NCBI GenBank assembly: GCA_947504605.1
Contig: CANNJE010000005.1
Location: 1-64,000, forward strand
Direction: 5' to 3'
Length of the DNA stretch: 64,000 nt
Source of the DNA: Chitinophagaceae bacterium
GTDB taxonomy: Bacteria > Bacteroidota > Bacteroidia > Chitinophagales > Chitinophagaceae
A program made the translations under genes and the position numbers. Below the pieces are notes generated by a model. It was not told the origin of the DNA, did not search any database, and saw nothing but the letters and a program-made list of their open reading frames with translations. Of the stretch, positions 15,866 to 25,459 are shown in pieces (the first letter of the stretch is position 1; every line of letters begins with the position of its first letter).

Positions 15866-17659
15866 ATGAGTACTCCTACATCAACAGCCAATACTTTAAA
15901 AGGCGGAGAGTGGCTAATTAAAGAAAGCATAGCGTTAGACACTTTTACTCCCGAAGATTTTAATGAAGAGCAGCAGATGGTTAAAGACATGTGCTTGCAA
16001 TTCATAGATTCAGAAATATTACCTGTGGTAGACCGTATTGATAAAATGGAGCAGGGGCTGATGCCATCATTGATGGTGAAAGCGGGTGAGCAGGGATTGT
16101 TGGGTGCTTCTATTCCCGAAGAGTTTGGTGGCTTGGGGAAAGATTTTATTACATCTACTTTGGTAAATGAAGGCTTGGGTGGAGGATTTTCTTTTAGTGT
16201 TGCAATCGCAGCCCATACGGGCATTGGCACATTGCCCATTTTGTATTTTGGTACAGAAGAACAAAAGAAAAAATTTATTCCAAAATTGGCTACTGGTGAG
16301 TGGAAAGGGGCTTACGGATTAACGGAGCCGAATAGTGGCAGCGATGCATTGAGTGCAAAAACGACCGCTACGCTTTCTGCAGATGGCAAATATTATTTAT
16401 TAAATGGACAAAAATGCTGGATTACCAATGGTGGTTTTGCAGATGTATACACCGTTTTTGCAAAAGTAGACGGGGATAAATTTACCGGCTTTATTGTAGA
16501 AAGAGGAACAGAAGGTTTTACGCAAGGTCCCGAAGAGCACAAGATGGGAATTAAGGGTTCTTCTACCGTTCAACTGTATTTTCAGGATTGCAAAGTGCCG
16601 GTTGAAAACCTATTGGGGGAAGTAGGGAAGGGGCATATCATTGCGTTTAATATTTTAAATATTGGCAGGTTAAAATTATGTGCTGCAGCATTGGGGGGAG
16701 CAAAGATGGCGCTTAGCAGTAGTATAACATATGCCAATACAAGAGAGCAGTTTAAAGTACCTATTGCGAGCTTCGGAGCGATTAAACATAAGTTGGCCGA
16801 AATGGCCATTCGAACATGGGTATGTGAAAGTTCACTTTATCGTACTGCTAAATGGATTGATGATAAAGAAACGGAACTAGAAACAGCGGGTAAACCTTTT
16901 AATGAGGCTCTGCTGGGTGCTGCTGAAGAATTTGCCATTGAGTGTGCCATGCTAAAAGTAGATGGTAGCGAAGTGCTGGATCTGATTGTAGATGAAGGTG
17001 TGCAAATACATGGGGGTAATGGATTTAGTGATGAATACATGATCAGTCGTGCATACAGGGATAGTCGTATTAATCGTATTTATGAAGGAACCAATGAGAT
17101 CAACCGCTTGCTCACAGTAGATATGATGTTGAAACGTGCCATGAAAGGAAAGCTGGATCTGATGGGGCCAGCAATGGCAGTATCTAAAGAATTAATGAGT
17201 ATACCGGATTTTGGCAGTGATGATGAAGGTGCTTTTGCTGCAGAGAAAAAAGTAATCGGGCAAATGAAAAAGGCCATTCTTATGACTGCGGGTGCAGCAG
17301 TACAAAAACTAATGATGAGCTTGAGTAATGAACAGGAAATACTAATGAATATTGCAGATATGAGTATTCTTACATTTAATGCAGAGAGCGCTTTGCTTCG
17401 TGTAATAAAAATGACGGAACAACAGGGCGAAGCTGCGGTATCATTACAAAAGGATATGATGCATTGTTATCTGAATGATGCAGTAGATGCTGTGAATAAA
17501 GCAGGTAAAGATGCCATTAACGCTTTTGCAGAAGGAGATGAACAAAGAATGATGCTGCTTGGTTTAAAGCGGTTTACAAAAATGGCTCCATATAACGGAA
17601 AAAATGCAAGAAGAAGAATTGCTGAAAAACTAATAGCAGAGAATAAATATCCCTGGTAA
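15866..17659 (+). CDS. Acyl-CoA dehydrogenase, long (VLCAD/FadE-like) form
   Basis: FAD-dependent first enzyme of beta-oxidation, 597 residues. The flavin and substrate motif GAYGLTEPNSGSDAL is near residues 148-162. IQIHGGNGFSDEYMISRAYRD is near 376-396, and RINRIYEGTNEINR carries the catalytic glutamate (Tyr-Glu-Gly-Thr). The C-terminal extension of about 180 residues beyond the catalytic domain is typical of the very-long-chain type rather than the 380-residue short-chain enzymes. A strong terminator follows the stop. Chain-length specificity is not readable from sequence alone. Confidence 0.92.
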   Translation: MSTPTSTANTLKGGEWLIKESIALDTFTPEDFNEEQQMVKDMCLQFIDSEILPVVDRIDKMEQGLMPSLMVKAGEQGLLGASIPEEFGGLGKDFITSTLVNEGLGGGFSFSVAIAAHTGIGTLPILYFGTEEQKKKFIPKLATGEWKGAYGLTEPNSGSDALSAKTTATLSADGKYYLLNGQKCWITNGGFADVYTVFAKVDGDKFTGFIVERGTEGFTQGPEEHKMGIKGSSTVQLYFQDCKVPVENLLGEVGKGHIIAFNILNIGRLKLCAAALGGAKMALSSSITYANTREQFKVPIASFGAIKHKLAEMAIRTWVCESSLYRTAKWIDDKETELETAGKPFNEALLGAAEEFAIECAMLKVDGSEVLDLIVDEGVQIHGGNGFSDEYMISRAYRDSRINRIYEGTNEINRLLTVDMMLKRAMKGKLDLMGPAMAVSKELMSIPDFGSDDEGAFAAEKKVIGQMKKAILMTAGAAVQKLMMSLSNEQEILMNIADMSILTFNAESALLRVIKMTEQQGEAAVSLQKDMMHCYLNDAVDAVNKAGKDAINAFAEGDEQRMMLLGLKRFTKMAPYNGKNARRRIAEKLIAENKYPW

Positions 17660-17682
17660 TAAAAAATTAGGGAGTAAATTTT

Positions 17683-17717
17683 ATAAAGCCACTTCAATAA
17701 TTTGAAGTGGCTTTATA
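17683..17717 (+). terminator. Terminator after acyl-CoA dehydrogenase gene
   Basis: AAAGCCACTTCAA and TTTGAAGTGGCTTT form a long perfect stem with a short loop, followed by AT-rich sequence. It lies 24 bases after the stop. Confidence 0.8.
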
Positions 17718-17844
17718 ATTTCCCAAGCATCCATTGCGAGCGATTTTACAATACCTTTTATACTTTTTTAGTATTGGCAATTTTACCAATCTGTTTCATA
17801 TCTCTTGTTATAACTTTACCAATAAGATCACTTATCTATTTACG

Positions 17845-19614
17845 ATGAAGCATAAAATAGTATTCGCCTGTTTTAAAATATTTTTTGTTTTTATTACATC
17901 CTTTGTTTTTTTACAAAGCAGTATTGCACAAGAAGCACCTTTTATAAAATTGGTCAATCCAACCAAGGATAAAATTGCGATAAGTGCCACACGCCAATTC
18001 ATCATTGGCAGCACCTGTAAAACCTGTACAGTTACTGTAAATGAAGAGCCAGTAAAAGTGTATAACAGCGGTGGCTTTGCGTATGAAATAAATATAGCTG
18101 GTGCCGACAGTGTTTTTATTGTAGAAGCCAAAGGGTTGAATAAAAAATCAATTGTAAAAAAACTGGTTTACAATTATACGGTACCCAAACAGGCAGAGGC
18201 TGTAAAAACATTTGATATAGAAAATATTCAAACCATTCCCGAAGGAAACCTTGTTTTAATGGCGGGAGATAAAATACAGTTCAGGGTAAAAGCATTGCCT
18301 GGCGCAAAGATTACTGCTTTTGGCACATTGCCACTTTATGAATTGCCTCCAACATTTTCGGGAGGTATGCAGGGTATTTATCAGGGTGAATATATTATTA
18401 CAGCCGCTGATAGTTTTTTATCTATCAAAATTCCTATCAGTCTTTCCGATTCGACCGGACAAATTATTACCAAACAAACAAAATACCAGTTTTCTGTTTT
18501 TTCAGCCCTTGCTTCTGATGTGGTGATGACCAAAGGAAGGCTTGCACATCTTGAATATGGCTTGGGCGACAACAGATTGGGTGGTGCAAAAATTGGATAT
18601 CTGGATAGCCTAATTCCGTTAAAAGTGATTGGTAAAGTTGGGGCTGATTACAAAATACAATTGGCCAAAAGCAGGATCGCTTATATCTCGGATGAATTGG
18701 TAACATTAATGCCGAAAGGTAGTTTTGCACCCTCTTCACTTACAGACTCCTGGACTGTTTATGGAGATGAAAAATACGATTATATAAATCTTAGTTTGTC
18801 TGCACGATTGCCCTATCAAAGTTTTCAGGAGTTAAATCCTTCTAAAATTATTGTGGATGTGTTTGGAGCTACCAATAATACCAACTGGATTTCGCAATTA
18901 CAAACTTCAAAGGAAATTGAAAATGTAGATTATGAACAAGTTGCAGACGATATTTTCAGGATTAAGATTCAGTTAAAACATGCACAGCATTGGGGCCATC
19001 AGATTTATTATAAAGGCAATACATTGGTTATAAAAATCAAACAGCAGCCCACAGCACTTACTCTTGATAAATTGGTTATTGCTTTAGATGCAGGTCATGG
19101 CGGCAGTAATACCGGAGCAGGCGGACCCACTGGGTCATCAGAAAAAGACCTGGCGATGGCGATTACTTTAAAATTGCAGAAAGCATTGCAGGCCGCAGGA
19201 GCAAAAGTGATCATGACAAGAACAAAAGAACAGCTGTTTGATAATAAGGAACGAATCCTTTTTTACAGGGATAGCTTACCTGATTTGCTGGTAAGTATTC
19301 ATTTAAACTCCTCTTCAGACCCGATTCGTTCTGGTGGAACAAGTACTCATTACCGTTATATAGGGAATAAAAAACTCAATACATTTATCAATCAGCGGAT
19401 GCAGGAGCTTGGGCTAAAACAATATGGGGTGGTAGGTTCTTTTAATTTTATGCTTAATAGCCCTACAGAGTATCCAAATGTATTGGTAGAATCACTTTTT
19501 ATCAGCAATCCGGCCGAAGAAGCATTGATTCTGGACGAAGCATTTCAACAGCAGATGGCAGACAAGATCCTGCAAGGAATAAGGGATTTTCTTGAAGATG
19601 CTTCCAATAAATAA
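17845..19614 (+). CDS. Exported N-acetylmuramoyl-L-alanine amidase (Amidase_3)
   Basis: Peptidoglycan hydrolase of 589 residues. It has a signal peptide (residues 1-28, ending SSIAQ), a beta-rich middle, an AMIN-like segment (NLSLSARLPYQSF ... TLVIKIKQQ) and a C-terminal zinc amidase domain of about 185 residues. Zinc and catalytic residues are visible in ALDAGHGGSN, GSSEKDLAMA, LLVSIHLNSS and VLVESLFISNP. It cuts the amide bond between MurNAc and L-Ala during cell separation or wall turnover. The ATG at 17845 was chosen over an upstream non-ATG start because it directly precedes the signal peptide. Confidence 0.9.
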   Translation: MKHKIVFACFKIFFVFITSFVFLQSSIAQEAPFIKLVNPTKDKIAISATRQFIIGSTCKTCTVTVNEEPVKVYNSGGFAYEINIAGADSVFIVEAKGLNKKSIVKKLVYNYTVPKQAEAVKTFDIENIQTIPEGNLVLMAGDKIQFRVKALPGAKITAFGTLPLYELPPTFSGGMQGIYQGEYIITAADSFLSIKIPISLSDSTGQIITKQTKYQFSVFSALASDVVMTKGRLAHLEYGLGDNRLGGAKIGYLDSLIPLKVIGKVGADYKIQLAKSRIAYISDELVTLMPKGSFAPSSLTDSWTVYGDEKYDYINLSLSARLPYQSFQELNPSKIIVDVFGATNNTNWISQLQTSKEIENVDYEQVADDIFRIKIQLKHAQHWGHQIYYKGNTLVIKIKQQPTALTLDKLVIALDAGHGGSNTGAGGPTGSSEKDLAMAITLKLQKALQAAGAKVIMTRTKEQLFDNKERILFYRDSLPDLLVSIHLNSSSDPIRSGGTSTHYRYIGNKKLNTFINQRMQELGLKQYGVVGSFNFMLNSPTEYPNVLVESLFISNPAEEALILDEAFQQQMADKILQGIRDFLEDASNK

Positions 19615-19661
19615 TTAGTATTATACGCTCAATGAGGTAGTAAAGACTTTAATCAAAATTG

Positions 19662-19669
19662 TACTTTTG
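19662..19669 (+). promoter_or_regulatory. -7 promoter box TACTTTTG before the response regulator gene
   Basis: A full match to TAnnTTTG ends five bases before the ATG at 19675, predicting a leaderless or very short-leader mRNA. A TTG at -33 with normal spacing is not seen. Confidence 0.45.
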
Positions 19670-19674
19670 TTGTT

Positions 19675-20310
19675 ATGCCGGAATTAAAAAAAATAGTTTG
19701 TATTGTAGATGATAAGTCCGACTTGCGTGAAGGGATGTGTATGATGATAGAGCTGAGTGAAAATTATGTGTTGGGAGGAAGTTATGCTAATGCAGAAGAA
19801 GCTATCAAAGAAATCTCTAGCCTGCAACCAGATGCTGTTTTGATGGATATTAATCTTCCCGGGGCCAGCGGTATAGCGTGTGTAAATGCATTAAAGAACC
19901 TGTTTCCAAATATGTTGTTTATGATGTGCACTGCATACGAGGATACCGATAAAATATTTGACTCTCTTAAAGCCGGCGCCAGTGGTTATATTTTAAAAAC
20001 AGAAGGTCCTGGAAAAATCATAGAAGCGCTAGATGATCTCATTGCCGGAGGAAGTCCTATGAGCAGCAGTATTGCCCGAAAGGTAGTAGCGAGTTTTGCA
20101 ATAATGGGAAAAGAAAATGCGCTCATTGAAACATTGAGCGACCGTGAAAAAATGGTACTGGACCAACTTGCCAAAGGCCTTATAGGAAAAGAAGTTGCAG
20201 ATGTACTGGACATCACCTGGGGAACAGTGCGAAAACATGTACAGAATATTTATAAAAAATTACAGGTCAATACAAGAGTGGAGGCTGTGAACCTTTACCT
20301 GAAAAGATAA
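19675..20310 (+). CDS. NarL/FixJ-type response regulator
   Basis: A 211-residue two-component regulator. The receiver domain has the acidic pair Asp12-Asp13, phospho-acceptor Asp58 in AVLMDINLPG and conserved Lys108 in GYILKTEGP. A C-terminal LuxR-type helix-turn-helix occupies about residues 145-205 (LSDREKMVLDQLAKGLIGKE ... WGTVRKHVQNIYKKL). It is followed after 60 bases by a histidine kinase gene in the same direction, which is the likely partner. Target genes are unknown. Confidence 0.94.
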   Translation: MPELKKIVCIVDDKSDLREGMCMMIELSENYVLGGSYANAEEAIKEISSLQPDAVLMDINLPGASGIACVNALKNLFPNMLFMMCTAYEDTDKIFDSLKAGASGYILKTEGPGKIIEALDDLIAGGSPMSSSIARKVVASFAIMGKENALIETLSDREKMVLDQLAKGLIGKEVADVLDITWGTVRKHVQNIYKKLQVNTRVEAVNLYLKR

Positions 20311-20370
20311 TTATCCTTTATTACAGTATTCTAAAACAAGCCATATTATCTCATTGGTATAATAACTTGC

Positions 20371-21693
20371 ATGAACCAGATAAGCGAATACTTTATTTAT
20401 TTCTTTGAAAGCGTAGCCTTTTTTATGGCCCTGTTTTTCTTTATTCAGTTTAGTATTCTAAGGCGTCTGGAATATCTCTGTTATGCACTTTATCTTTTAC
20501 TCTTAACTGTTTATTACCTACTGGCTATTCCCGAATTGTTTTTCGGAATTGATTACAATGACAAAACATCCATTGCAGGGTATGACTTGTTTAAAAGACC
20601 GGTTCAATTTTTAATCAGTGTTTTTTACAGTCTTTTTGTTACCTATTATCTTGGTCTTAAAAAAAGATCCAGACCACTTTACCGGCTGTTTAACTTCCTG
20701 TTGATATTGTATACTGTACTTAGTGCAGGTTGTCTCGCCGGCAATTTTTTTGGTATTGCTTATGATCCTTATTATTATTTTATCAGCCTGATACTTTTTC
20801 CTGTGCAGCTATATGTTGTTATAGCATTGTTTAAATACAAAGTTCCATATTCAAATTATGTTATTTGGGCAACCATTATTTTGCTATTGGGAAGTACCGT
20901 TACATTGTTATTATCGCTTTACCAAGCAAAAAATCCTGCAGGCATTATTAATAATGCCAATTCTTATATCCCGGTAATGATAAGTATACTCTTAGATATT
21001 TTTCTCTTTGCGGTAGCGCTGCAACGTAAAATTGCAGACAATGAAAAATCTTTGATTAACGCTGCTTATATGAGGCAGCAGGCTGTTATTTTGGAACGAG
21101 AAAGAATTATTGCTGATCTGCATGATGATGTGGGGGGAGGATTAAGCAGTATCCGGATGATGAGTGACCTTATGGCTCAGCAGCTACCGGATGATATAAA
21201 AAAAGGCCCGCTTAATTTTGCCCTTAAAATTTCAGCAACAGCCAAAGAGATTACACAGCGCATGAACACCATCATCTGGAGTTTGAATACAGAAAATGAT
21301 ACCCTTCAAAATTTTGTGGAATATGTAAGACAGTTTGGGGTTTCTTTTTTTGAGAATAGTTCGATACAATTTCAGAGTAGCATTTCACCAAGCCTTCCAC
21401 TGTTAAAAGAGTTAAGTGGTGTTCAGCGCAAAAATCTTTTCCTTGTAATCAAAGAAGCGCTGCATAATACCCTTAAACATTCTGGTGCTCAACACGCAAG
21501 AGTGACGGTTCAAATAGAAAATGGCGGCGTTGTTTATATTGAAGTAACTGATGATGGTAAGGGAATTGAAAAAAATAACAGTTTCGGCAATGGTCTGAAA
21601 AATATGAATAAAAGAATAGCAGAGATCAACGGCACTATCAGTTTTGAAAGCTACAATGGCACCCAAATAAAAATTACTGTTCCTTTAAACTGA
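20371..21693 (+). CDS. Membrane sensor histidine kinase (HisKA_3/LytS-NarX type)
   Basis: A 440-residue kinase. The N-terminal half has about six or seven membrane helices (residues 8-215). A dimerisation/phospho-acceptor region follows with ERERIIADLHDDVGGGLSS (phosphorylated His251), then a HATPase_c domain with NLFLVIKEALHNTLKHSGA (N box), VTDDGKGI and GNGLKNMNKRI. HisKA_3 kinases pair with NarL-type regulators, which fits the upstream gene. There is no periplasmic sensor domain of note, so the signal is probably sensed in the membrane. Confidence 0.92.
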   Translation: MNQISEYFIYFFESVAFFMALFFFIQFSILRRLEYLCYALYLLLLTVYYLLAIPELFFGIDYNDKTSIAGYDLFKRPVQFLISVFYSLFVTYYLGLKKRSRPLYRLFNFLLILYTVLSAGCLAGNFFGIAYDPYYYFISLILFPVQLYVVIALFKYKVPYSNYVIWATIILLLGSTVTLLLSLYQAKNPAGIINNANSYIPVMISILLDIFLFAVALQRKIADNEKSLINAAYMRQQAVILERERIIADLHDDVGGGLSSIRMMSDLMAQQLPDDIKKGPLNFALKISATAKEITQRMNTIIWSLNTENDTLQNFVEYVRQFGVSFFENSSIQFQSSISPSLPLLKELSGVQRKNLFLVIKEALHNTLKHSGAQHARVTVQIENGGVVYIEVTDDGKGIEKNNSFGNGLKNMNKRIAEINGTISFESYNGTQIKITVPLN

Positions 21694-21744
21694 TCTGCTT
21701 TTTTTCCACTTGTTTTTACCCTCATTTTATGTTTCTTCAATTAT

Positions 21745-21752
21745 TAACTTTG
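21745..21752 (+). promoter_or_regulatory. -7 promoter box TAACTTTG before the CMD-family gene
   Basis: A full match to TAnnTTTG ends 19 bases before the ATG at 21772. There is no clear -33 TTG at standard spacing. Confidence 0.45.
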
Positions 21753-21771
21753 CCTCTCAATTTTATAATTT

Positions 21772-22125
21772 ATGAGTAATCTGGTAAATGAATTTAACGA
21801 CTACCGTACAAGGATGAATGAACTCATCCTTAGTAAAGATAATTTGGTGATAAAAAGGCTCTGGAACCTGGATACAAATACCTATGCTGCAGGTGCGCTG
21901 GATGAAAAAACAAAAGAACTGATGGGCCTTGTGGCCAGTATGGTTTTGCGTTGTGATGATTGTATCAAATACCACCTGGGGAAGTCTTATGAATTGAAAG
22001 TAACTACTGCAGAAATGTATGAAGTGTTTGCGGTTGCCAATATTGTGGGTGGAACCATCGTTATACCACATACAAGAAGGGCTGCTGAATACTGGGAGGA
22101 ATTGCAAGCGTTAGATGGAAAATAG
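21772..22125 (+). CDS. Carboxymuconolactone decarboxylase (AhpD-like) family protein
   Basis: A 117-residue all-helical protein. The signature RCDDCIKYHLGKSYELKVTTAEMYEVFAVA (shown here in parts: RCDDCIKYH and AEMYEVFAVANIVGG) contains a CxxC pair at about Cys64/Cys67 and a nearby His. In AhpD these residues carry out disulfide-linked peroxidase reduction; other family members are decarboxylases. The CxxC favours an AhpD-like redox role, but the substrate is unknown. It has its own promoter box and shares a bidirectional terminator with the convergent TonB receptor gene. Confidence 0.87.
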   Translation: MSNLVNEFNDYRTRMNELILSKDNLVIKRLWNLDTNTYAAGALDEKTKELMGLVASMVLRCDDCIKYHLGKSYELKVTTAEMYEVFAVANIVGGTIVIPHTRRAAEYWEELQALDGK

Positions 22126-22146
22126 AAAACTATGATGTTTCATCAT

Positions 22147-22179
22147 AAAAATGCCCTGAGAAAACTCAGGGCATTTTTT
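22147..22179. terminator. Bidirectional terminator
   Basis: AAAATGCCCTGAG and CTCAGGGCATTTT form a perfect stem with an AAAA loop and T runs in both directions, between convergent genes ending at 22125 and 22197. Confidence 0.88.
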
Positions 22180-22196
22180 ATAATTTAGGAACTTCA

Positions 22197-25001
22197 TTAA
22201 AAACGCATCTGTAATTTTATAAACATCCTCCTGCCATTGGAGCCCATTTGAACCGCATCCCATGGGCCACCTGTTTCTCCGTCATAGGCAGAAAGTTTGG
22301 CGCCATTTACATAGCCTAAGTCGGGGTGTACGTTCAATAAATTATCAAATCCTACAAACAGGCTGGCTTGATTACAAAACTTATAAGAAGCATAAATATC
22401 GGTAACCATTTTGCCATTGTAATTAAATTGTTCGGATACGGTTGTATTGGGGTCAGCATCTAAAGAAACCAACGGAGGATAGGTGTTGGCATATCCGTAG
22501 CCCAATAAAATTATTTTTCCGAAATAAGTAAGATGTGCACCTGCTTTTATTTTTCTATTAAAACCATATTCAGCAGTCAATCCAAGTTTTACTGGAGGTG
22601 CCGAAGCCAATACAAATTTTTGTTCTCTATCGCTAAAGAAGGCTTGGCGTTCGTTGTATGTACTATTAAGGGCTGCCGGAACATTTACTTTATCAATTTT
22701 CATATTTTGCAAATTTCCTGCAAAAGTTAGATTGATGCTTTTGCCATTCCATTTCTTTGCATAATTTAAAAAGATATCCACGCCGGCATTGGTTGTATTT
22801 ACTGCGTTTGCAAAGAATTGTGCCTGGGCTACATTTAACTGATCAAGGATGGGTTGCAATGCAGTATTGCTGTTGTCAAACTGTCCCGAAAGTACTACCC
22901 TGTCTTTTATTTTTACTAAATAACCGTCTATTGTTATGGTAAATTCATTAGAGGGTTTAGCTGTAAATCCCAGACTAGCATTTACAGATTTTTCTTCTTT
23001 TAATTCTGGTATGCCTGCAGCCTTAGTAATGGGACTGTAATTAGGAGCAATTTTTACATCAAAAGAATTTCCTCCTTGCACATTCGTGAATGTATTACTG
23101 AAATTGATCTGCTGCAAAGACGGCGCCCTAAAGCCAGTACTTACAGAACCCCTGATATTTACTTTAGGAGAAACTTTATAACGGGTAGCCAATTTATAAG
23201 TTCCCAAAAATCCAAAGTCGCTGTAATTTTCCAGACGAACAGCACCACTCAACAACCATGCTTTGTTAGCATCCAGATCAGCCTGCACATAAAGCCCCTG
23301 ATTGGTTCTGCTATCTTTAACGGCATCTACGGGTTGAAATCCGGGAAAACCCTGCGAGCCTGCTGCTTTGTTATTTACAAGGTCATAATTAAAGTAGGAG
23401 TCTTTTTCTCCTTCATAAATTTTGTATTGTTCGTAGCGAAATTCCAGTCCGGCCGATAAACTTAACCCCTGTGCTACCGAAGTATAGGATCTGTTGAAGT
23501 CAAGGTTAGTGGTATTTTGTAAAAAACTAAATCCTCCATCATCAAAATGATTTTTATTGACACCCGCAGCTCCTAATGATGCATTGAAAGTTTTATCCCC
23601 GTAATAATGGAAATCATTTTTGCCAATTGTATTACTCAGATCCCAATCCCAGGCATTAATTTTTCCTTTAAAACCAACCGCTGTAGAAAGATCTGTGATA
23701 TTGGTTTGTATATGAGGATTAAAAACGGTATCAGCTAAATCACCAACAGTAGGAATACTTTTCATGATTGAAGGAACCCAAATGAGTTTACCATTGGCAT
23801 TTGTAGGAAACCTGGCAGGCCTAGAAGATGAAAGCACATTATATCCATGAAAACTTCTGCTGAAAGCAAATGCATCTGATGATTTATAATTATACCCTCC
23901 AAAGGCATAGAAGTTGGTAGAAGAAGTTAAAGGCGCCTCCATATTAAACATCAGCCCTCCGCTGGTTACACTGCCATCTCCATTGGCCCTTCGGCCGGGA
24001 TTGATAGGTAAAGCATTTTTATTATTAAGATTGGTATCTAAAACCTGACGATAGGTTTTTCCCTGAGTGAAATAAGTTCCAGAGAAATTGATAAATCCTT
24101 TTTCAGCAATTTTAAATCCTTTATTGACGCCAAAATTAAAAGCCTGGCCATCTATCCCATTTCCATAATCATATTGATTCTTTAAGTTATTGCTAAAATG
24201 GGTGTTATATTTTTTATCGTGATAACCAGAAAAGCCTGTATTGATCTGCCATAGATCTGTCGTCTTTTTTAAAACCAAGTTTATGACGCCGGAGATAGCA
24301 TCAGAACCATATTGAGCCGATGCACCATCTCTTAATATTTCCACACGGTCAATAGCCACTTCAGGAATAGCATTTAAATCGGTACCACTATTACCCCGGC
24401 CCCTAGTGCCAAATACTGCCACAAAAGCAGTTTGATGTCTGCGTTTTCCATTCACCAGCACAAGTGTTTGATCGGGCCCAAGGCCACGTAGCGTAGCAAG
24501 TTCTATTTGGTCGGCACCATCGCTTCCACTTTGTTTATTATAATTAAATGAAGGGGCGGCATAATTGAGCAAAGAAGTAAGATCGGGTCTTGCGGTAGTT
24601 TGCAAAGCATTACTCATACTAATCACATCTACCGGAACGGGCGATTCTAGTTTTACTCTTCCACCGCTCCTGCTTCCCAGCAATACTACTTGGTCCAGTT
24701 CTGTAGTTTGCGGCAGCATGAAAATGGTTGCCGTTTTATTGGTTGATATTTTTAATTGTTGAGAAGTATAACCTGTTGCAGAAATAATGAGTATGTCATT
24801 TAGCTTTGCATCAATTACAAAATTACCTAAGGCATCTGTTGCAGTGCCCACTTTACTCGACTTTACTATTACGGAAGCAAGCTCTATAGCTTGGCCTGTT
24901 TTGGCATCAGCAATTTTTCCCTCTATTTTTTGTGCATAAGAAGCGAATACTGATGAGAAGTAGATAAAAACTGCCAACAGCAAAGGTTTAATACTTTTCA
25001 T
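22197..25001 (-). CDS. TonB-dependent receptor with carboxypeptidase-regulatory-like N-terminal domain
   Basis: A 934-residue outer-membrane transporter. The signal peptide ends near SSVFASYAQ. It is followed by a CarboxypepD_reg-like domain (IEGKIADAKTGQAIELASVIV) and a plug domain (VISMSNALQTTARPDLTSLL ... LRGLGPDQTLVLVNGKRRHQT ... VEILRDGASAQYGSDAISGVI). A long beta-barrel rich in aromatic and Asn residues ends with FIKLQMRF, which has the C-terminal Phe typical of barrels. It has no SusD partner next to it, so it is not a standard SusC/D pair. The plug resembles receptors for siderophores, vitamins or other small ligands; the ligand is unknown. Confidence 0.93.
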   Translation of the reverse strand: MKSIKPLLLAVFIYFSSVFASYAQKIEGKIADAKTGQAIELASVIVKSSKVGTATDALGNFVIDAKLNDILIISATGYTSQQLKISTNKTATIFMLPQTTELDQVVLLGSRSGGRVKLESPVPVDVISMSNALQTTARPDLTSLLNYAAPSFNYNKQSGSDGADQIELATLRGLGPDQTLVLVNGKRRHQTAFVAVFGTRGRGNSGTDLNAIPEVAIDRVEILRDGASAQYGSDAISGVINLVLKKTTDLWQINTGFSGYHDKKYNTHFSNNLKNQYDYGNGIDGQAFNFGVNKGFKIAEKGFINFSGTYFTQGKTYRQVLDTNLNNKNALPINPGRRANGDGSVTSGGLMFNMEAPLTSSTNFYAFGGYNYKSSDAFAFSRSFHGYNVLSSSRPARFPTNANGKLIWVPSIMKSIPTVGDLADTVFNPHIQTNITDLSTAVGFKGKINAWDWDLSNTIGKNDFHYYGDKTFNASLGAAGVNKNHFDDGGFSFLQNTTNLDFNRSYTSVAQGLSLSAGLEFRYEQYKIYEGEKDSYFNYDLVNNKAAGSQGFPGFQPVDAVKDSRTNQGLYVQADLDANKAWLLSGAVRLENYSDFGFLGTYKLATRYKVSPKVNIRGSVSTGFRAPSLQQINFSNTFTNVQGGNSFDVKIAPNYSPITKAAGIPELKEEKSVNASLGFTAKPSNEFTITIDGYLVKIKDRVVLSGQFDNSNTALQPILDQLNVAQAQFFANAVNTTNAGVDIFLNYAKKWNGKSINLTFAGNLQNMKIDKVNVPAALNSTYNERQAFFSDREQKFVLASAPPVKLGLTAEYGFNRKIKAGAHLTYFGKIILLGYGYANTYPPLVSLDADPNTTVSEQFNYNGKMVTDIYASYKFCNQASLFVGFDNLLNVHPDLGYVNGAKLSAYDGETGGPWDAVQMGSNGRRMFIKLQMRF

Positions 25002-25256
25002 AGTGATGTTAATTTTGGTATTTAAATTTTAAATATAATGGATTATAAGGAGTTTCTGTTTAAACGTTATGGGGTTTAACCAAATAATAAAGTAGGCAAT
25101 ATCGCCATTGAAATCATTTTATTAACAAATTTTCTTTTCCAGTAATTTTTTGGCCCATTCTCATACTAGAAAGAGTAATCAAATGGAATCTTCAACATTT
25201 ACAAAACTTGGTATCAAAAATGGGCACTAACCTCAAGTATAATTTCTGTAAAAAGT

Positions 25257-25400
25257 CTATTTTTCCAATGCTGCTTTTTCATAGAACTAGGGATGATTTT
25301 GAATCCCTTTAATAGTAGGATCCTTATTATAGTAGGCCCCATTATCAGAAAATGGGTTATAAGTGCAGCCTACTTTAATATTTATCATTTTTGGTTTCAT
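25257..25400 (-). pseudogene. Short protein-like remnant or small gene
   Basis: From an ATG at 25400 the minus strand encodes 37 residues ending at a TAG (25287-25289). The translation has protein-like composition, including YNPFSDNGAYYNKDPTIKG. Beyond the stop, the same frame continues with FYEKAALEK and a second stop. This looks like the 5' end of a decayed gene or a very small protein. The surrounding 25002-25433 region otherwise holds only the divergent promoters of the TonB receptor and korB genes. I do not recognise the family. Confidence 0.35.
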
Positions 25401-25433
25401 AATATTTTACAAGAAAGCAGTTCAATTATTTAA

Positions 25434-25441
25434 TAACTTTG
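25434..25441 (+). promoter_or_regulatory. -7 promoter box TAACTTTG before korB
   Basis: A full match to TAnnTTTG ends 18 bases before the ATG at 25460. The -33 element is not obvious. Confidence 0.5.
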
Positions 25442-25459
25442 TGCCATAATCAAAAAATT

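Noticed and set aside
25321-25380. Hairpin AGTAGGC/GCCTACT as a riboswitch before the TonB gene
   Set aside because: It coincides with a protein-like reading frame on the minus strand and shows no known aptamer; the pairing may be accidental.
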